A stretch of 17,487 bases of DNA, taken from positions 1-17,487 of the forward strand of contig JAFSTL010000046.1 of assembly GCA_017450545.1 (NCBI GenBank). The letters are read 5' to 3'. A model generated the notes under the pieces. That model ran no database searches. It saw only the letters and a program-made list of their open reading frames with translations, and had not been told where the DNA came from. The translations under genes and the position numbers were made by a program. Below are positions 1-7,813 of the stretch, one piece after another (the stretch's first letter is position 1; every line of letters starts with the position of its first letter). This DNA is from Alphaproteobacteria bacterium (GTDB lineage: Bacteria > Pseudomonadota > Alphaproteobacteria > RUG11792).

Positions 1-259
1 CCGTTAGCTACGTCGCCAGCATATCTTTGTTGCTGCGGAACACCTGGCTGATACCTCCGCGCTGGAACAAATGCCCCGTTAGGTACGTTGCCCGTATATC
101 TTTGTTGTTGCGGAACACCTGGCTGATACCTCTGCGCTGGAACAAATGCCCCGTTAGCTACGTCGCCAGCATATCTTTGTTGCTGCGGAACACCTGGCTG
201 ATACCTCCGCGCTGGAACAAACGCCCCGTTAGCTACGTCGCCAGCATATCTTTGTTGCG
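1..259 (-). repeat. 75-bp in-frame tandem repeat
   Basis: Copies begin at 1, 76, 151 and 226, exactly 75 bases apart. The last (most N-terminal) copy is partial and stops matching near 259. Copy 76-150 is the most divergent (Thr for Ala, Asn for Asp and Pro for Ala in the protein), and one copy has Gln for Arg. The unit encodes 25 residues, so copy-number changes keep the frame. The array continues past the left edge, so its full copy number is unknown. Confidence 0.95.
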
Positions 260-1754
260 GAAATGAAGGAAATTTTTTATTCTCAGTTTGCTTATTTTGA
301 AAAAATTCCAGTGCATTTGGTAGCTGTGATTCTAGTTTTTCCTTTGTCCAACTTCCTCTATTATTGTATTTTTTTAACAATTCTTTAAATTCGGATTCTG
401 CTTTTTGTAGCCCCTCAGTTAAAGCCTTAAGCTCGTCCTGATACTTTTTCTCATTCGTCACATTGCTTTGCTTGATGCCATCAATATACTTTTTCATATC
501 ATAAATATTTTTTATAAGCAGTGCATTTTTGTGAATTGCATTATTCAATTCGTTAGTCAAGTTTTCAACTTTTAACAATGTTTTGGCTTCCATCATTGAA
601 TCAGCTGTGTCTTCTGCAATTTTCTCTTGGCGCATTTTGTCAGCAAACTGCAGTAATAATCGATTCTTCGCTTTTGCGTCCTTTAGTTTTTGCTTCAAAG
701 CATCAATCGTCTGCAAATTTTTTGCTTCAGCTTTTGCATATGCGCTGACCACGAGCTCGTATTTTTTTGAAAACAGCGCTTGCTGTTTTTTCAGCGCTTC
801 GATTTTCGCCATTAACTTTGTTTCCAGTATGCGACCGGCTTCATCTAACCGACTATTTTTTAAAATTAATTGATGAATTAAACCATTCAACTGTTCAATT
901 TTGATTAAATTCTTCAATTCATTTTCCTGATGCTGCTTTATTTGCTGAATATAACTTTGTTGTTCGAATGCTAAATTTCTTCTTGATTCCTCAATGTATT
1001 GATCTTTTTCTGCCTCAGCCGCTTTTGCGTTAGCGATGAGAATTTTCAATTCAGTTTTTAGCTTTTTTACTTCACCTTTCAGAATTTCGATCCCATAATA
1101 CACATTTGCTTCAGACTGGACAAAATTTTCATTTTGAGACTTGTATTGTGCATTTAAATTGTTCAGCTCATTTGTTTTTTGTGTAAGTTGTTTTGTTTTT
1201 TGCGACACCTGTGTATTTAATCGTTTTATTTTAGTATTATACTGTTTTTTTGTGGTTTCAAGTGTTTTTTTCGCTTTCGATTCGGAGTTTAGACGTGCTC
1301 TTTCGGTCTCTGCAACTTTTTTTGAGAGGTTTGTTTTCTCAGCTTCTTTTGATTGAAGTTCCTTCCGTAAATTGCTGATCGAAGAGTCCAAATTTTTCTT
1401 CGTTGTTTCAAACTCCTTTTTCGTCTTTGCCAACTCATTCACGGCGTCAGTCTTCTCACGAGTAACCTTATTTAAGTCATCTTTAGCCTGTTTTTCATAC
1501 GAAGTTTTTTCAGTCGACAATTTTTTCGATTCCGCAACAGCCTTATCTAAATCGCTCTGCAATGTTTTTATTTTCGCTTCATTTTCAGAGACTTTCTTTT
1601 GCCAAGATTTTCTTTCCGTATTTACCGCATCACTGACCTGTTTATTAACCTTTTCAGTCGTAGTAAATAAAGGTCTTGCATCAACGTCCATAAAGCTTTC
1701 GGTAATTATTCCCAAAGATACGAAACAGACAATTGTCACAATATTTAACTTCAT
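1..1754 (-). CDS. Exported coiled-coil protein with C-terminal 25-residue Q/P-rich repeats (3' end outside window)
   Basis: I read this minus-strand frame codon by codon from an ATG at 1754 to the window edge: 584 codons with no stop, so the C-terminus lies outside the window. The N-terminus (MKLNIVTIVCFVSLGIITES) is a short basic start plus a hydrophobic stretch, a likely Sec signal peptide. Residues about 30-490 are rich in Lys, Glu, Gln, Asn and Leu with many Ala and almost no Pro or Gly, as in a long alpha-helical coiled coil. From about residue 498 the composition changes abruptly to tandem 25-residue units containing RRYQPGVPQQQRYAGDVANG. It lies downstream of another exported low-complexity gene on the same strand and has its own likely promoter region. 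I do not recognise the family. A surface filament, adhesin or secreted structural protein is possible, but this is inference. Confidence 0.82.
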   Translation of the reverse strand, partial: MKLNIVTIVCFVSLGIITESFMDVDARPLFTTTEKVNKQVSDAVNTERKSWQKKVSENEAKIKTLQSDLDKAVAESKKLSTEKTSYEKQAKDDLNKVTREKTDAVNELAKTKKEFETTKKNLDSSISNLRKELQSKEAEKTNLSKKVAETERARLNSESKAKKTLETTKKQYNTKIKRLNTQVSQKTKQLTQKTNELNNLNAQYKSQNENFVQSEANVYYGIEILKGEVKKLKTELKILIANAKAAEAEKDQYIEESRRNLAFEQQSYIQQIKQHQENELKNLIKIEQLNGLIHQLILKNSRLDEAGRILETKLMAKIEALKKQQALFSKKYELVVSAYAKAEAKNLQTIDALKQKLKDAKAKNRLLLQFADKMRQEKIAEDTADSMMEAKTLLKVENLTNELNNAIHKNALLIKNIYDMKKYIDGIKQSNVTNEKKYQDELKALTEGLQKAESEFKELLKKYNNRGSWTKEKLESQLPNALEFFQNKQTENKKFPSFPQQRYAGDVANGAFVPARRYQPGVPQQQRYAGDVANGAFVPAQRYQPGVPQQQRYTGNVPNGAFVPARRYQPGVPQQQRYAGDVAN

Positions 1755-1774
1755 ACCAACTTCTCGTCACAGAG

Positions 1775-1805
1775 ACCTTATACTATATGTCTACTACGAT
1801 AAGGT
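1775..1805 (-). promoter_or_regulatory. Inverted repeat over the likely promoter of the coiled-coil gene
   Basis: A perfect 7-base inverted repeat, ACCTTAT (1775-1781) and ATAAGGT (1799-1805), flanks a 17-base spacer, 20 to 50 bases upstream of the ATG at 1754. On the minus strand the spacer contains a TATAGT-like -10 element, with a T-rich stretch upstream as a possible weak -35. This layout suits an operator overlapping a promoter, but it is a motif call only. Confidence 0.35.
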
Positions 1806-1885
1806 TAAAAAACAGTTAATTCTTGAAAATTTGTTCATTTTTTTTTGAATATACTCGTTTCCGCTCTGCATACAAGATACTATGT

Positions 1886-1930
1886 GTAAAAAGGCAATAA
1901 CATCGAGCAGAAAATAATCCGTTCGATGTT
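1886..1930 (-). terminator. Probable intrinsic terminator of the Q/P-rich exported gene
   Basis: On the minus strand, just after the stop codon at 1938-1940, AACATCGA (1930-1923) pairs perfectly with TCGATGTT (1906-1899) across a 16-base loop. The run CCTTTTTA follows within a few bases. The loop is long and the stem not very GC-rich, so strength is uncertain, but position and orientation fit. It separates this gene from the coiled-coil gene downstream. Confidence 0.5.
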
Positions 1931-1937
1931 AAGAAAT

Positions 1938-3233
1938 TTATGCCAGATAACATTGGAACATAATTGGTTTTTTATTCGCAGCATTCGAGACATTTCCATT
2001 TGTCGGAGGTGTTTTTCCTGGAATTCCCGGATTTGCTGTTCCTGATGCTCCTGGTTGAGAACCATACGATGGAATTACATTTCCGTTTTGATCTCTATTT
2101 GGCATCCCTGGCAATCCGCTTGTGGAACTTCCGCGTTGTCCATGCTGTTGTTGATAAGCCCCAGCCTGCGGAGTTCCGCTTGGCTGAAGTTTCTGTTGTG
2201 GATTTCCCCATTGTGGATTTTCCCATTGCGAAGCAGCCTGTTGTGTATTGCCTGCTTGATAAGCTGTTTGTTGAGCGTTTCCTTGCTGTCCACGCCTGGG
2301 ATAGTTGGGCGAATGCCCATTGTTTTGCGAAGTTTCTGGGTTATACGCCCATTCGCCATTTCTTGCTCCGGGAAACGTACGCCCTGGAACCTGTCCTGGC
2401 GTTTGATCCATAGCTTGCCCAGGTATTTGCTGTCCAGGTGCATTTTGTGTAGGTTGTTCTGGTTGTCCAGGCGTCGGAACGAATGTATTCTGTGCGAACG
2501 CGTTTGGAGCAAACGCATTTCTTTGCGGCAAGCCATCTTGTCCATTTGGCTGAGGGAAGAATTGTGATGAATTTTGAGCTTCTTCTGCCAATTTTTTCTT
2601 CATAGCATCGATATCTGTTGAAAAAATATACAAATCACCATCGCGCATTTCAGTTGGAAAAATCATTTCTGCTGGAGCGATTAAAACGTTGCCATCTGAA
2701 TCTATAAAACCAACTTTTTTGGCATTAGCGCCAGTTTCGGTTGTTGTTGAGGCGGATGGAGATACGTTTTTTTGTTGCGAGCTAGCCAGCAGAGCATCTT
2801 GAGAAGACGATTGCGGTATCGGTGCGGGTTGCGCATTTTGAGCTATCTGCGTATTCTCTGAACTTATGACCTTGTTTTCAGATGCGGCAGATGACGTTTC
2901 TTGCTTTTGTTCGTCACTAGCTAGATCGTCAAAATTTGGCAACACGCTTTCGCCACTGTCAGGTGATAGTTCAGTGGTTGGCTGACCGCCAGTCTCCGGA
3001 GTAGGTGTAGACTGGTTATCTTGAACATTTGAGGGAAGCAAAGACATTTGATTTGCTTGCTGCAGTGATTGGTTTTGAGGAGCTTGTTGGTTTTGAACGA
3101 TAGCTCCAGCAGTCGACGACAATAAGTTGCCCAAAACATTCGATGCCGTATTGGTTTCTGTCGAATGAGCCGGACTTACTTCCAGCAAGGCAAAAATACT
3201 GCCAGACACACACAGACTTTTCATAATCTTCAT
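1938..3233 (-). CDS. Exported Gln/Pro/Asn/Gly-rich low-complexity protein
   Basis: This is a 431-residue protein of unknown family. The N-terminus (MKIMKSLCVSGSIFALLEVS then PAHS) looks like a Sec signal peptide cleaved near residue 24. Residues 25-170 are Ser/Gln/Asn-rich and probably disordered. Residues 171-220 are the only part with ordinary composition (KKVGFIDSDGNVLIAPAEMI and on), ending in a short charged helix, and could be a small folded domain. Residues 225-431 are dominated by Gln, Pro, Gly and Asn with loose PGQ/PGxP repeats. The start is an ATG preceded by GGGA; a second ATG three codons on is possible. It diverges from tssF and precedes the coiled-coil gene, whose repeats have a similar Gln/Pro bias, so the three may share a surface or secretion role. 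That link is inferred from position only. Confidence 0.75.
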   Translation of the reverse strand: MKIMKSLCVSGSIFALLEVSPAHSTETNTASNVLGNLLSSTAGAIVQNQQAPQNQSLQQANQMSLLPSNVQDNQSTPTPETGGQPTTELSPDSGESVLPNFDDLASDEQKQETSSAASENKVISSENTQIAQNAQPAPIPQSSSQDALLASSQQKNVSPSASTTTETGANAKKVGFIDSDGNVLIAPAEMIFPTEMRDGDLYIFSTDIDAMKKKLAEEAQNSSQFFPQPNGQDGLPQRNAFAPNAFAQNTFVPTPGQPEQPTQNAPGQQIPGQAMDQTPGQVPGRTFPGARNGEWAYNPETSQNNGHSPNYPRRGQQGNAQQTAYQAGNTQQAASQWENPQWGNPQQKLQPSGTPQAGAYQQQHGQRGSSTSGLPGMPNRDQNGNVIPSYGSQPGASGTANPGIPGKTPPTNGNVSNAANKKPIMFQCYLA

Positions 3234-3259
3234 AATCCCAGTTCTCCCAAAGCGATACG

Positions 3260-3288
3260 CTTATATCTCTTCCTAACTGAGAGTTTAA
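3260..3288 (-). promoter_or_regulatory. Candidate promoter for the Q/P-rich gene
   Basis: Read on the minus strand, TTAAAC (3288-3283), a 17-base spacer and TATAAG (3265-3260) resemble a weak sigma-70 promoter about 27 bases upstream of the ATG at 3233. The rest of the spacer to tssF (3289-3383) is very AT-rich and presumably holds the divergent tssF promoter, but I could not single out one convincing pair of boxes there. Confidence 0.35.
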
Positions 3289-3383
3289 AAAAAGAATGTT
3301 AATTTTTTGTTAATAATAGTAAAATTTTTTCAGCTATCCCCATAGGGAAGCCCCAAAAGTGTTGGAAATTCAAGGCTAAGTGC

Positions 3384-5186
3384 ATGAAAGATTTTTTGCG
3401 ATATTATCAGGACGAGTTGCTATTTCTTAGGAAAAAAGGCGGAAATTTTGCCCAAAAACATCCAGAAATAGCTGAAAAATTGGATATCAAGGATGGGGCA
3501 TCTGCCGACCCTCACACAGAGCGAATTATTGAATCAGTCGCGTTTATGGCGGCAGAGTTATCGCAGAAGATTGATGACAATGCGCAAAATATCGCATTTC
3601 ACTTGCTTTCTGCATTGTATCCTAATCTGATAAATACTTTCCCTCCTTGCAGTATTGTTCGTTTTGATAATGTATATAATGTGTCAACTTTAAATAATAT
3701 AACAATAAACAAAGGAACAAGTTTATATGTGAAATCCAAGACAGGCATGGAATGTCAATTTAGAACACTTTATCCAATTACTTTGTATCCAATTAGTTTA
3801 ACTGAAATAAATACATTAAAAGCTGCGAAAAAATTAGGTGGAGACGATGGGTGGTGTATTGAGATAAAGATAAAAACAAATTCAGTTCCTATAGAACAAA
3901 TGGGAATAGATGATTTATTATTTTATATAAATTCCGACATTATTGAAAATGCTTTGATGATTTATGAGGCAATTTTTTCTGAGCCGAATAGAAGTGTGTT
4001 TGTGAAGGTGACCGAGCATTATGCGCCTGTTGTGCCTCAAAATCTCGTGCCATGCGGTTTTGATGCGGATAGTTCCATTTGTCCTGTTCCTCCATTTTCT
4101 ACAAATTGCTTGCAGCTTTTTCAAGAAGTTTTGCATTTTAAACGAAAATTTATGTTCTTTAAATTGAAAAATGTTGGACAACTTATTAATACACTCGGGA
4201 TACAAAATATTGATGAATTTTCAATAATTATTGATATAAAAGTGATTGATATGCGTACTTTGCAAATTATCAAAAGCAATTCAATAATTTTAAATGCAAC
4301 TCCAATTGTTAATTTGTTTCCAGTAACATCCGATCCGTTTAGGTTTGACGGAACGCAGTCCAAATACCTCTTATTGGCAGATCAAGCACGAGACGAGTCG
4401 TTGGAAATTCAATCTGTTTCGGAATTACACATTATAAATAATGAAACTAAGAATGATGAAATAGTTCAACCATATTTTTCATTAAAAATCGATATGGATA
4501 CAAATATTATTCATGATTTATATTGGGTTCATTCTAAAGAATCTTCAGAATTAAGACATCTTGAAGGATTTGACACATACATATCTTTTGTGGATACCAA
4601 AATGAATCCATACGATATTTATGCTGATGTTGTTTATGCAAAAACTTTATGCACTAATCGTTTTGCAACAAGAGATATTCCGGTTTTGTCAAGGCTTTAT
4701 ATCGACAACGTTGAAACAGCTGGGTATCACGCAATTCTTTTGCACAAAACATCTGAGCCGATTTCATTTCTCGAAGGCTCAACGGCACTTTGGAACTTAA
4801 TTTCACAGCTTTGTTCATCTCATCTGAGTATTTTTAAATCAGAAAATTTATTAATTTCTGTTCATAAACTTTTTGACATTTTTTCAGCAGGGAATACTAT
4901 AAAAGTTGATGAATTGCTCAATGGAATAAAAGATATAGATGTATACGATACTGTGCAACGATTTGGACATGATGCTTGGCGAGGTTTTGTCAAGGGAAAA
5001 GAAGTCACACTGAAAATTTCAGAAGAAAATACCTTTTTTAGTTATTTGTGTGGAGCAATCATAAATCAGTATTTATCAGATATTATTTCTATAAATTCGT
5101 TCATAAAATTACAGTTAAAATCAATCGCTTCTGGCAAAACACTCGCCTCTTGGCGTATAACGTCCGGAAGACAAGACGTTCTCTAA
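3384..5186 (+). CDS. tssF: Type VI secretion system baseplate subunit TssF
   Basis: The 600-residue product has the usual length and N-terminal signature of TssF (VasA/ImpG, DUF879): RYYQDELLFLRKKGGNFAQK, then HPEIAEKL, SADPHTERIIESVAFMAAEL and LLSALYPNLINTFPPCSIV. TssF is a cytoplasmic wedge protein that, with TssG, TssE and TssK, forms the baseplate on which the contractile sheath and Hcp tube assemble. The C-terminus (SWRITSGRQDVL) resembles the short Gly-Arg tail common in the family. The start is an ATG with AAGG eight bases upstream. The frame is intact, so it is probably expressed. Oddly, tssG, which normally follows tssF, is absent; the next gene is convergent rnc after 34 bases. The upstream neighbours are divergent exported low-complexity genes. 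Family assignment is strong; whether a whole T6SS exists elsewhere cannot be seen here. Confidence 0.88.
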   Translation: MKDFLRYYQDELLFLRKKGGNFAQKHPEIAEKLDIKDGASADPHTERIIESVAFMAAELSQKIDDNAQNIAFHLLSALYPNLINTFPPCSIVRFDNVYNVSTLNNITINKGTSLYVKSKTGMECQFRTLYPITLYPISLTEINTLKAAKKLGGDDGWCIEIKIKTNSVPIEQMGIDDLLFYINSDIIENALMIYEAIFSEPNRSVFVKVTEHYAPVVPQNLVPCGFDADSSICPVPPFSTNCLQLFQEVLHFKRKFMFFKLKNVGQLINTLGIQNIDEFSIIIDIKVIDMRTLQIIKSNSIILNATPIVNLFPVTSDPFRFDGTQSKYLLLADQARDESLEIQSVSELHIINNETKNDEIVQPYFSLKIDMDTNIIHDLYWVHSKESSELRHLEGFDTYISFVDTKMNPYDIYADVVYAKTLCTNRFATRDIPVLSRLYIDNVETAGYHAILLHKTSEPISFLEGSTALWNLISQLCSSHLSIFKSENLLISVHKLFDIFSAGNTIKVDELLNGIKDIDVYDTVQRFGHDAWRGFVKGKEVTLKISEENTFFSYLCGAIINQYLSDIISINSFIKLQLKSIASGKTLASWRITSGRQDVL

Positions 5187-5205
5187 ATCTTTCTATAAAA
5201 ATGAA

Positions 5206-5230
5206 CCCAGCTCTTCTGGGCTATCTTTTT
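5206..5230. terminator. Possible bidirectional hairpin between tssF and rnc
   Basis: CCCAG (5206-5210) and CTGGG (5216-5220) form a 5-bp stem with a 5-base loop in the 34-base gap between the convergent genes. On the plus strand it is followed by TATCTTTTTC, and on the minus strand by TTCATTTTTA. It could end both transcripts. The stem is short and on the plus strand the T-run lies inside the 3' end of rnc, so confidence is moderate. Confidence 0.45.
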
Positions 5231-5865
5231 CCCAAAGCTGTCAGCAATTTGCGGGCACATTTTATTTCTGCTTCTTTGCGCGATTTCCCGGTGCACGTCT
5301 CATGCAAGCCCAAAGCAGATACCTCAATTGTATATACCGGAGCATGCGCTTGTCCGCTCACATTTAGAACCTTGTATGTCGGCAGTTCACCACTTTCATG
5401 TTGGCATATCTCCTGTAATTTCGTTTTCGGATCTTCTGGAATTATATCGCTCCTCTTACAGAAAGCATTCCACACAGACAGCACTATCTCTCTCACTATA
5501 TCATACCCAGCATCAATAAATATTGCACCAATAATAGCCTCCATTGCATCTGCAAGCACAGTTTCGTTATCCTTCAGATGTGCGCCCGCAGTTGTTATTT
5601 CGCGCCCTATTCCTAACTGGCGTGCTATGCCACAACATGTGCTCGCGCACACATAGAATGCCTGTTGCTTTGCCATCTCTCCTTCAGAGCCATTCGTCGT
5701 CTTATAGATATGCTCAGCCATTATCAATCCCAACACTCTATCTCCAAGAAACTCTAGTCGCTCAAACGGAATTGCACTTCGTCTTATACTAGAGTGATGC
5801 AACGCTTCGTCCAACAATTTTCGATTCTTAAACCGATATGTAAGATTTTTCTCCACCTCTGTCAT
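5221..5865 (-). CDS. rnc: Ribonuclease III
   Basis: This 214-residue enzyme cleaves double-stranded RNA in rRNA processing and regulation. The family signature ERLEFLGDRVL lies at residues 35-45, with the metal-binding Asp42. The second acidic pair is Asp106 and Glu109 in LADAMEAIIGAIFID. A double-stranded RNA-binding domain follows at about 146-212 (KTKLQEICQHES to KSRKEAEIKCARKLL). Length and domain order are normal for a bacterial RNase III. The ATG overlaps the lepB stop as ATGA, implying translational coupling. The lepB-rnc order is common in Alphaproteobacteria, but era, which often follows, is not here; the strand switches to tssF. It ends in TAG, showing that UAG is a normal stop in this genome. 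Confidence 0.96.
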   Translation of the reverse strand: MTEVEKNLTYRFKNRKLLDEALHHSSIRRSAIPFERLEFLGDRVLGLIMAEHIYKTTNGSEGEMAKQQAFYVCASTCCGIARQLGIGREITTAGAHLKDNETVLADAMEAIIGAIFIDAGYDIVREIVLSVWNAFCKRSDIIPEDPKTKLQEICQHESGELPTYKVLNVSGQAHAPVYTIEVSALGLHETCTGKSRKEAEIKCARKLLTALGKR

Positions 5866-6638
5866 TTTATTGCTGTGAAAAATCTATCTAAACGTAACGA
5901 AAACAGCCATTTTTGTATCTCATACCATGAACACTTTGTCGAGAAAAATATGCACATCGCCTTTCCCATAATGTTTTCCAGAGGTATAAAACCAACAGCT
6001 TTCGCAAATCGACTGTCTTGCGAATTATCCCTGTTGTCCCCCATAACAAAATAGTGCCCATCTGGGACATAGTATGGTCCGCAATTGTCCGTATCACTTT
6101 CACCAAAATTTCTAATTTTAACAATAACGTGTTCATAACCATTAGGTAACGTCTCAATATATTTCTTATATATTCGATATTCTCCTTTTTCTATATCTGT
6201 AAATTCGCCTGCTTCGGTGACCTTAAGTGCGACGTCATTCACATAAACTATACCATCTTTTAACTCGATTTTATCGCCCGGAAGTCCAATAATTCGCTTA
6301 ATATAGTTCACATTTCGATCCTTTTCGTTTCGAAATACAACAATATCACCTGCTTGCGGCATGTTCTTCGCAAAGAGCCGCTGAGTAATTTTGGGAAGAG
6401 GTATTGTAAAATTCCAAATCCTAAAAGAATCATTCGAATATCCATAGCAATATTTATTAGCTATCAAGAAGTCCCCCACAAGCAATGTCGGAACCATTGA
6501 ACCGGATGGTATTTTAAACGGCTGAAATAAAAAACAATTTATAATTAAAAAAGAAGATAAAACTATTATCCATTCTTTAAGATCCTTGTATATGCTCTGT
6601 TTTGTTTCTGAGTTCATTTTTTGCATCAGTAAATTCAA
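5862..6638 (-). CDS. lepB: Signal peptidase I
   Basis: This is the membrane serine protease that removes Sec and Tat signal peptides, here up to 258 residues. One membrane segment lies at about 24-38. The catalytic Ser47 is in PSGSMVPTLLVGD, the general-base Lys114 in YIKRIIGLPGDKIEL, and the box E motif GDNRDNSQDSR at 200-210, so all key residues are present. A single N-terminal membrane span differs from the two-span E. coli enzyme. The start is uncertain: the longest frame begins at TTG 6638, with in-frame ATGs at 6626 and 6617 that keep the membrane segment. It is 62 bases downstream of nuoD and overlaps rnc by 4 bases. Several predicted exported proteins in this window are likely substrates (inference). 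Confidence 0.96.
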   Translation of the reverse strand: MNLLMQKMNSETKQSIYKDLKEWIIVLSSFLIINCFLFQPFKIPSGSMVPTLLVGDFLIANKYCYGYSNDSFRIWNFTIPLPKITQRLFAKNMPQAGDIVVFRNEKDRNVNYIKRIIGLPGDKIELKDGIVYVNDVALKVTEAGEFTDIEKGEYRIYKKYIETLPNGYEHVIVKIRNFGESDTDNCGPYYVPDGHYFVMGDNRDNSQDSRFAKAVGFIPLENIMGKAMCIFFSTKCSWYEIQKWLFSLRLDRFFTAIK

Positions 6639-6700
6639 TACCTAAACATTGTAGCAATTTGCTGACAATTTTCCTAGACATTGCTCCAGACGTAGTTGGA

Positions 6701-7813
6701 TTATCTATCGCAGCATCCCATTATGAAATCTAACGATCCCAAAATAGCGGGAATATCAGGTATGGTGTGTCCAATGAGTAGTGTCGTTAATGTTTGTATT
6801 GTTGCAAAACTTGGTGATTTGAAGTGTAAACGGTATGGCTTCGTTTGGTCTTCTTCGATAAACATATGTATTCCAAATTCGCCACGTGGAGTTTCGGTTG
6901 AGGAATATATTCTGGAATTAGGAGGTAATTTTATATCTTGTTTAAAACAGTTATATGAACTGATTTCTCCTGGTTCGATGTTTTGTAAGCATTGCTTTAT
7001 AATTTTTATGCTTTGTTCTATTTCGAGCACTCTTACCATATTTCTTGCATAGCAATCTCCATCAGATAACGTGATTGTCTCAAATGTTAATTCATTATAT
7101 ATGCCGTACGGTTTTAATTTACGAACGTCATACGGTGTTCCAGATGCTCTAAGATTGACGCCGGATAGTCCATTCGCAATACCTATTCCTTTTGGTATTG
7201 TCCCAATTCCTTTTGTTCGACTTTTGAAAATCCGGTTTTTCAGAGCAAGTTTGTGTGTTGCATCCATATAAAAACCCAGTTTATTCACGAATAATTTTAT
7301 AGCATTCAGTGTTTCTCGCGACACATCGTCGCAGACTCCACCGGGAATGTAGTATGCTAAATGCATCCTGGCTCCAGTTGTTGATTCAAAAATATCCATA
7401 ATCTTTTCGCGTTCCTCAATGCTATAGAGAAATAAACTCAGACATCCAAGGTCATATGTCAAGCAACCAATCGCCATTATATGACTTGAAATCCTTGTCA
7501 ATTCATCAAAAATAGTTCGTATAATTAGTGCTCGGCGAGGAACTTTTATATTTAATAATTTCTCTATTGCTCGAACGTATGCATGTTCTTGGATTATTGG
7601 CGCCAAATAATCTAAACGATCTAAATATGGTATTATCGATAAAAATTTCCTGTGTTCAACCAGTTTCTCAACATTTCTATGCAGATATCCAATTTTAGGC
7701 TCGCAAGCGATTATTTCTTCGCCTCGCACCGTTAAAACCAGTCTTAAAAGCCCATGGGTTGATGGGTGATGTGGGCCGAAATTAAGTATGTATTCAGCGC
7801 TTAACCTGGTCAT
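6701..7813 (-). CDS. nuoD: NADH-quinone oxidoreductase subunit D, short form, away from other nuo genes
   Basis: This 370-residue protein matches NuoD, the 49-kDa-type subunit that helps form the quinone pocket of complex I. The near-invariant NFGPHHPSTHGLLRL is at residues 11-25, followed by PYLDRLDYLAPIIQEHAY (62-79), EEREKIMDIFESTTGARMH (133-151), DGDCYARNMVR (251-261), ETPRGEFG (307-314) and the C-terminal GSLDFIMGCCDR. From memory of the family, about 22 residues are missing around 281-303, where other NuoD proteins carry a segment with SMExLIHHFK. The usual GE(V/I)DR end is GCCDR. The start overlaps rbfA by 20 bases. No other nuo gene is in the window, although nuoD normally sits in the nuoA-N operon. 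It lacks the paired CxxC motifs of [NiFe] hydrogenases, so NuoD is favoured. Whether it still works in complex I is open. Confidence 0.9.
   Translation of the reverse strand: MTRLSAEYILNFGPHHPSTHGLLRLVLTVRGEEIIACEPKIGYLHRNVEKLVEHRKFLSIIPYLDRLDYLAPIIQEHAYVRAIEKLLNIKVPRRALIIRTIFDELTRISSHIMAIGCLTYDLGCLSLFLYSIEEREKIMDIFESTTGARMHLAYYIPGGVCDDVSRETLNAIKLFVNKLGFYMDATHKLALKNRIFKSRTKGIGTIPKGIGIANGLSGVNLRASGTPYDVRKLKPYGIYNELTFETITLSDGDCYARNMVRVLEIEQSIKIIKQCLQNIEPGEISSYNCFKQDIKLPPNSRIYSSTETPRGEFGIHMFIEEDQTKPYRLHFKSPSFATIQTLTTLLIGHTIPDIPAILGSLDFIMGCCDR

Noticed and set aside
1..259. Regular repeats that might be a CRISPR array
   Set aside because: The units are contiguous 75-base copies with no unique spacers and lie in frame inside the long minus-strand gene.
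27..266. Plus-strand open frame of 79 codons over the repeats
   Set aside because: It is the antisense image of the 75-base repeat; a repeat length divisible by three keeps it open by chance.
1964..2567. Several overlapping frames on both strands across the Q/P-rich gene
   Set aside because: Low-complexity CAG/CCA-rich coding DNA opens other frames. Only the minus frame 1938-3233 has a signal peptide, plausible start and terminator.
6577..6681. 34-codon minus-strand frame in the nuoD-lepB gap, preceded by GGAG
   Set aside because: The spacing to the ATG is only two bases, it overlaps the lepB start and signal anchor, and the product resembles nothing known to me.
6701..7813. Possibility that the NuoD-like protein is a [NiFe] hydrogenase large subunit
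   Set aside because: It lacks the N-terminal CxxC and C-terminal DPCxxC metal ligands; the paired Cys near the end are adjacent and in the wrong spacing.
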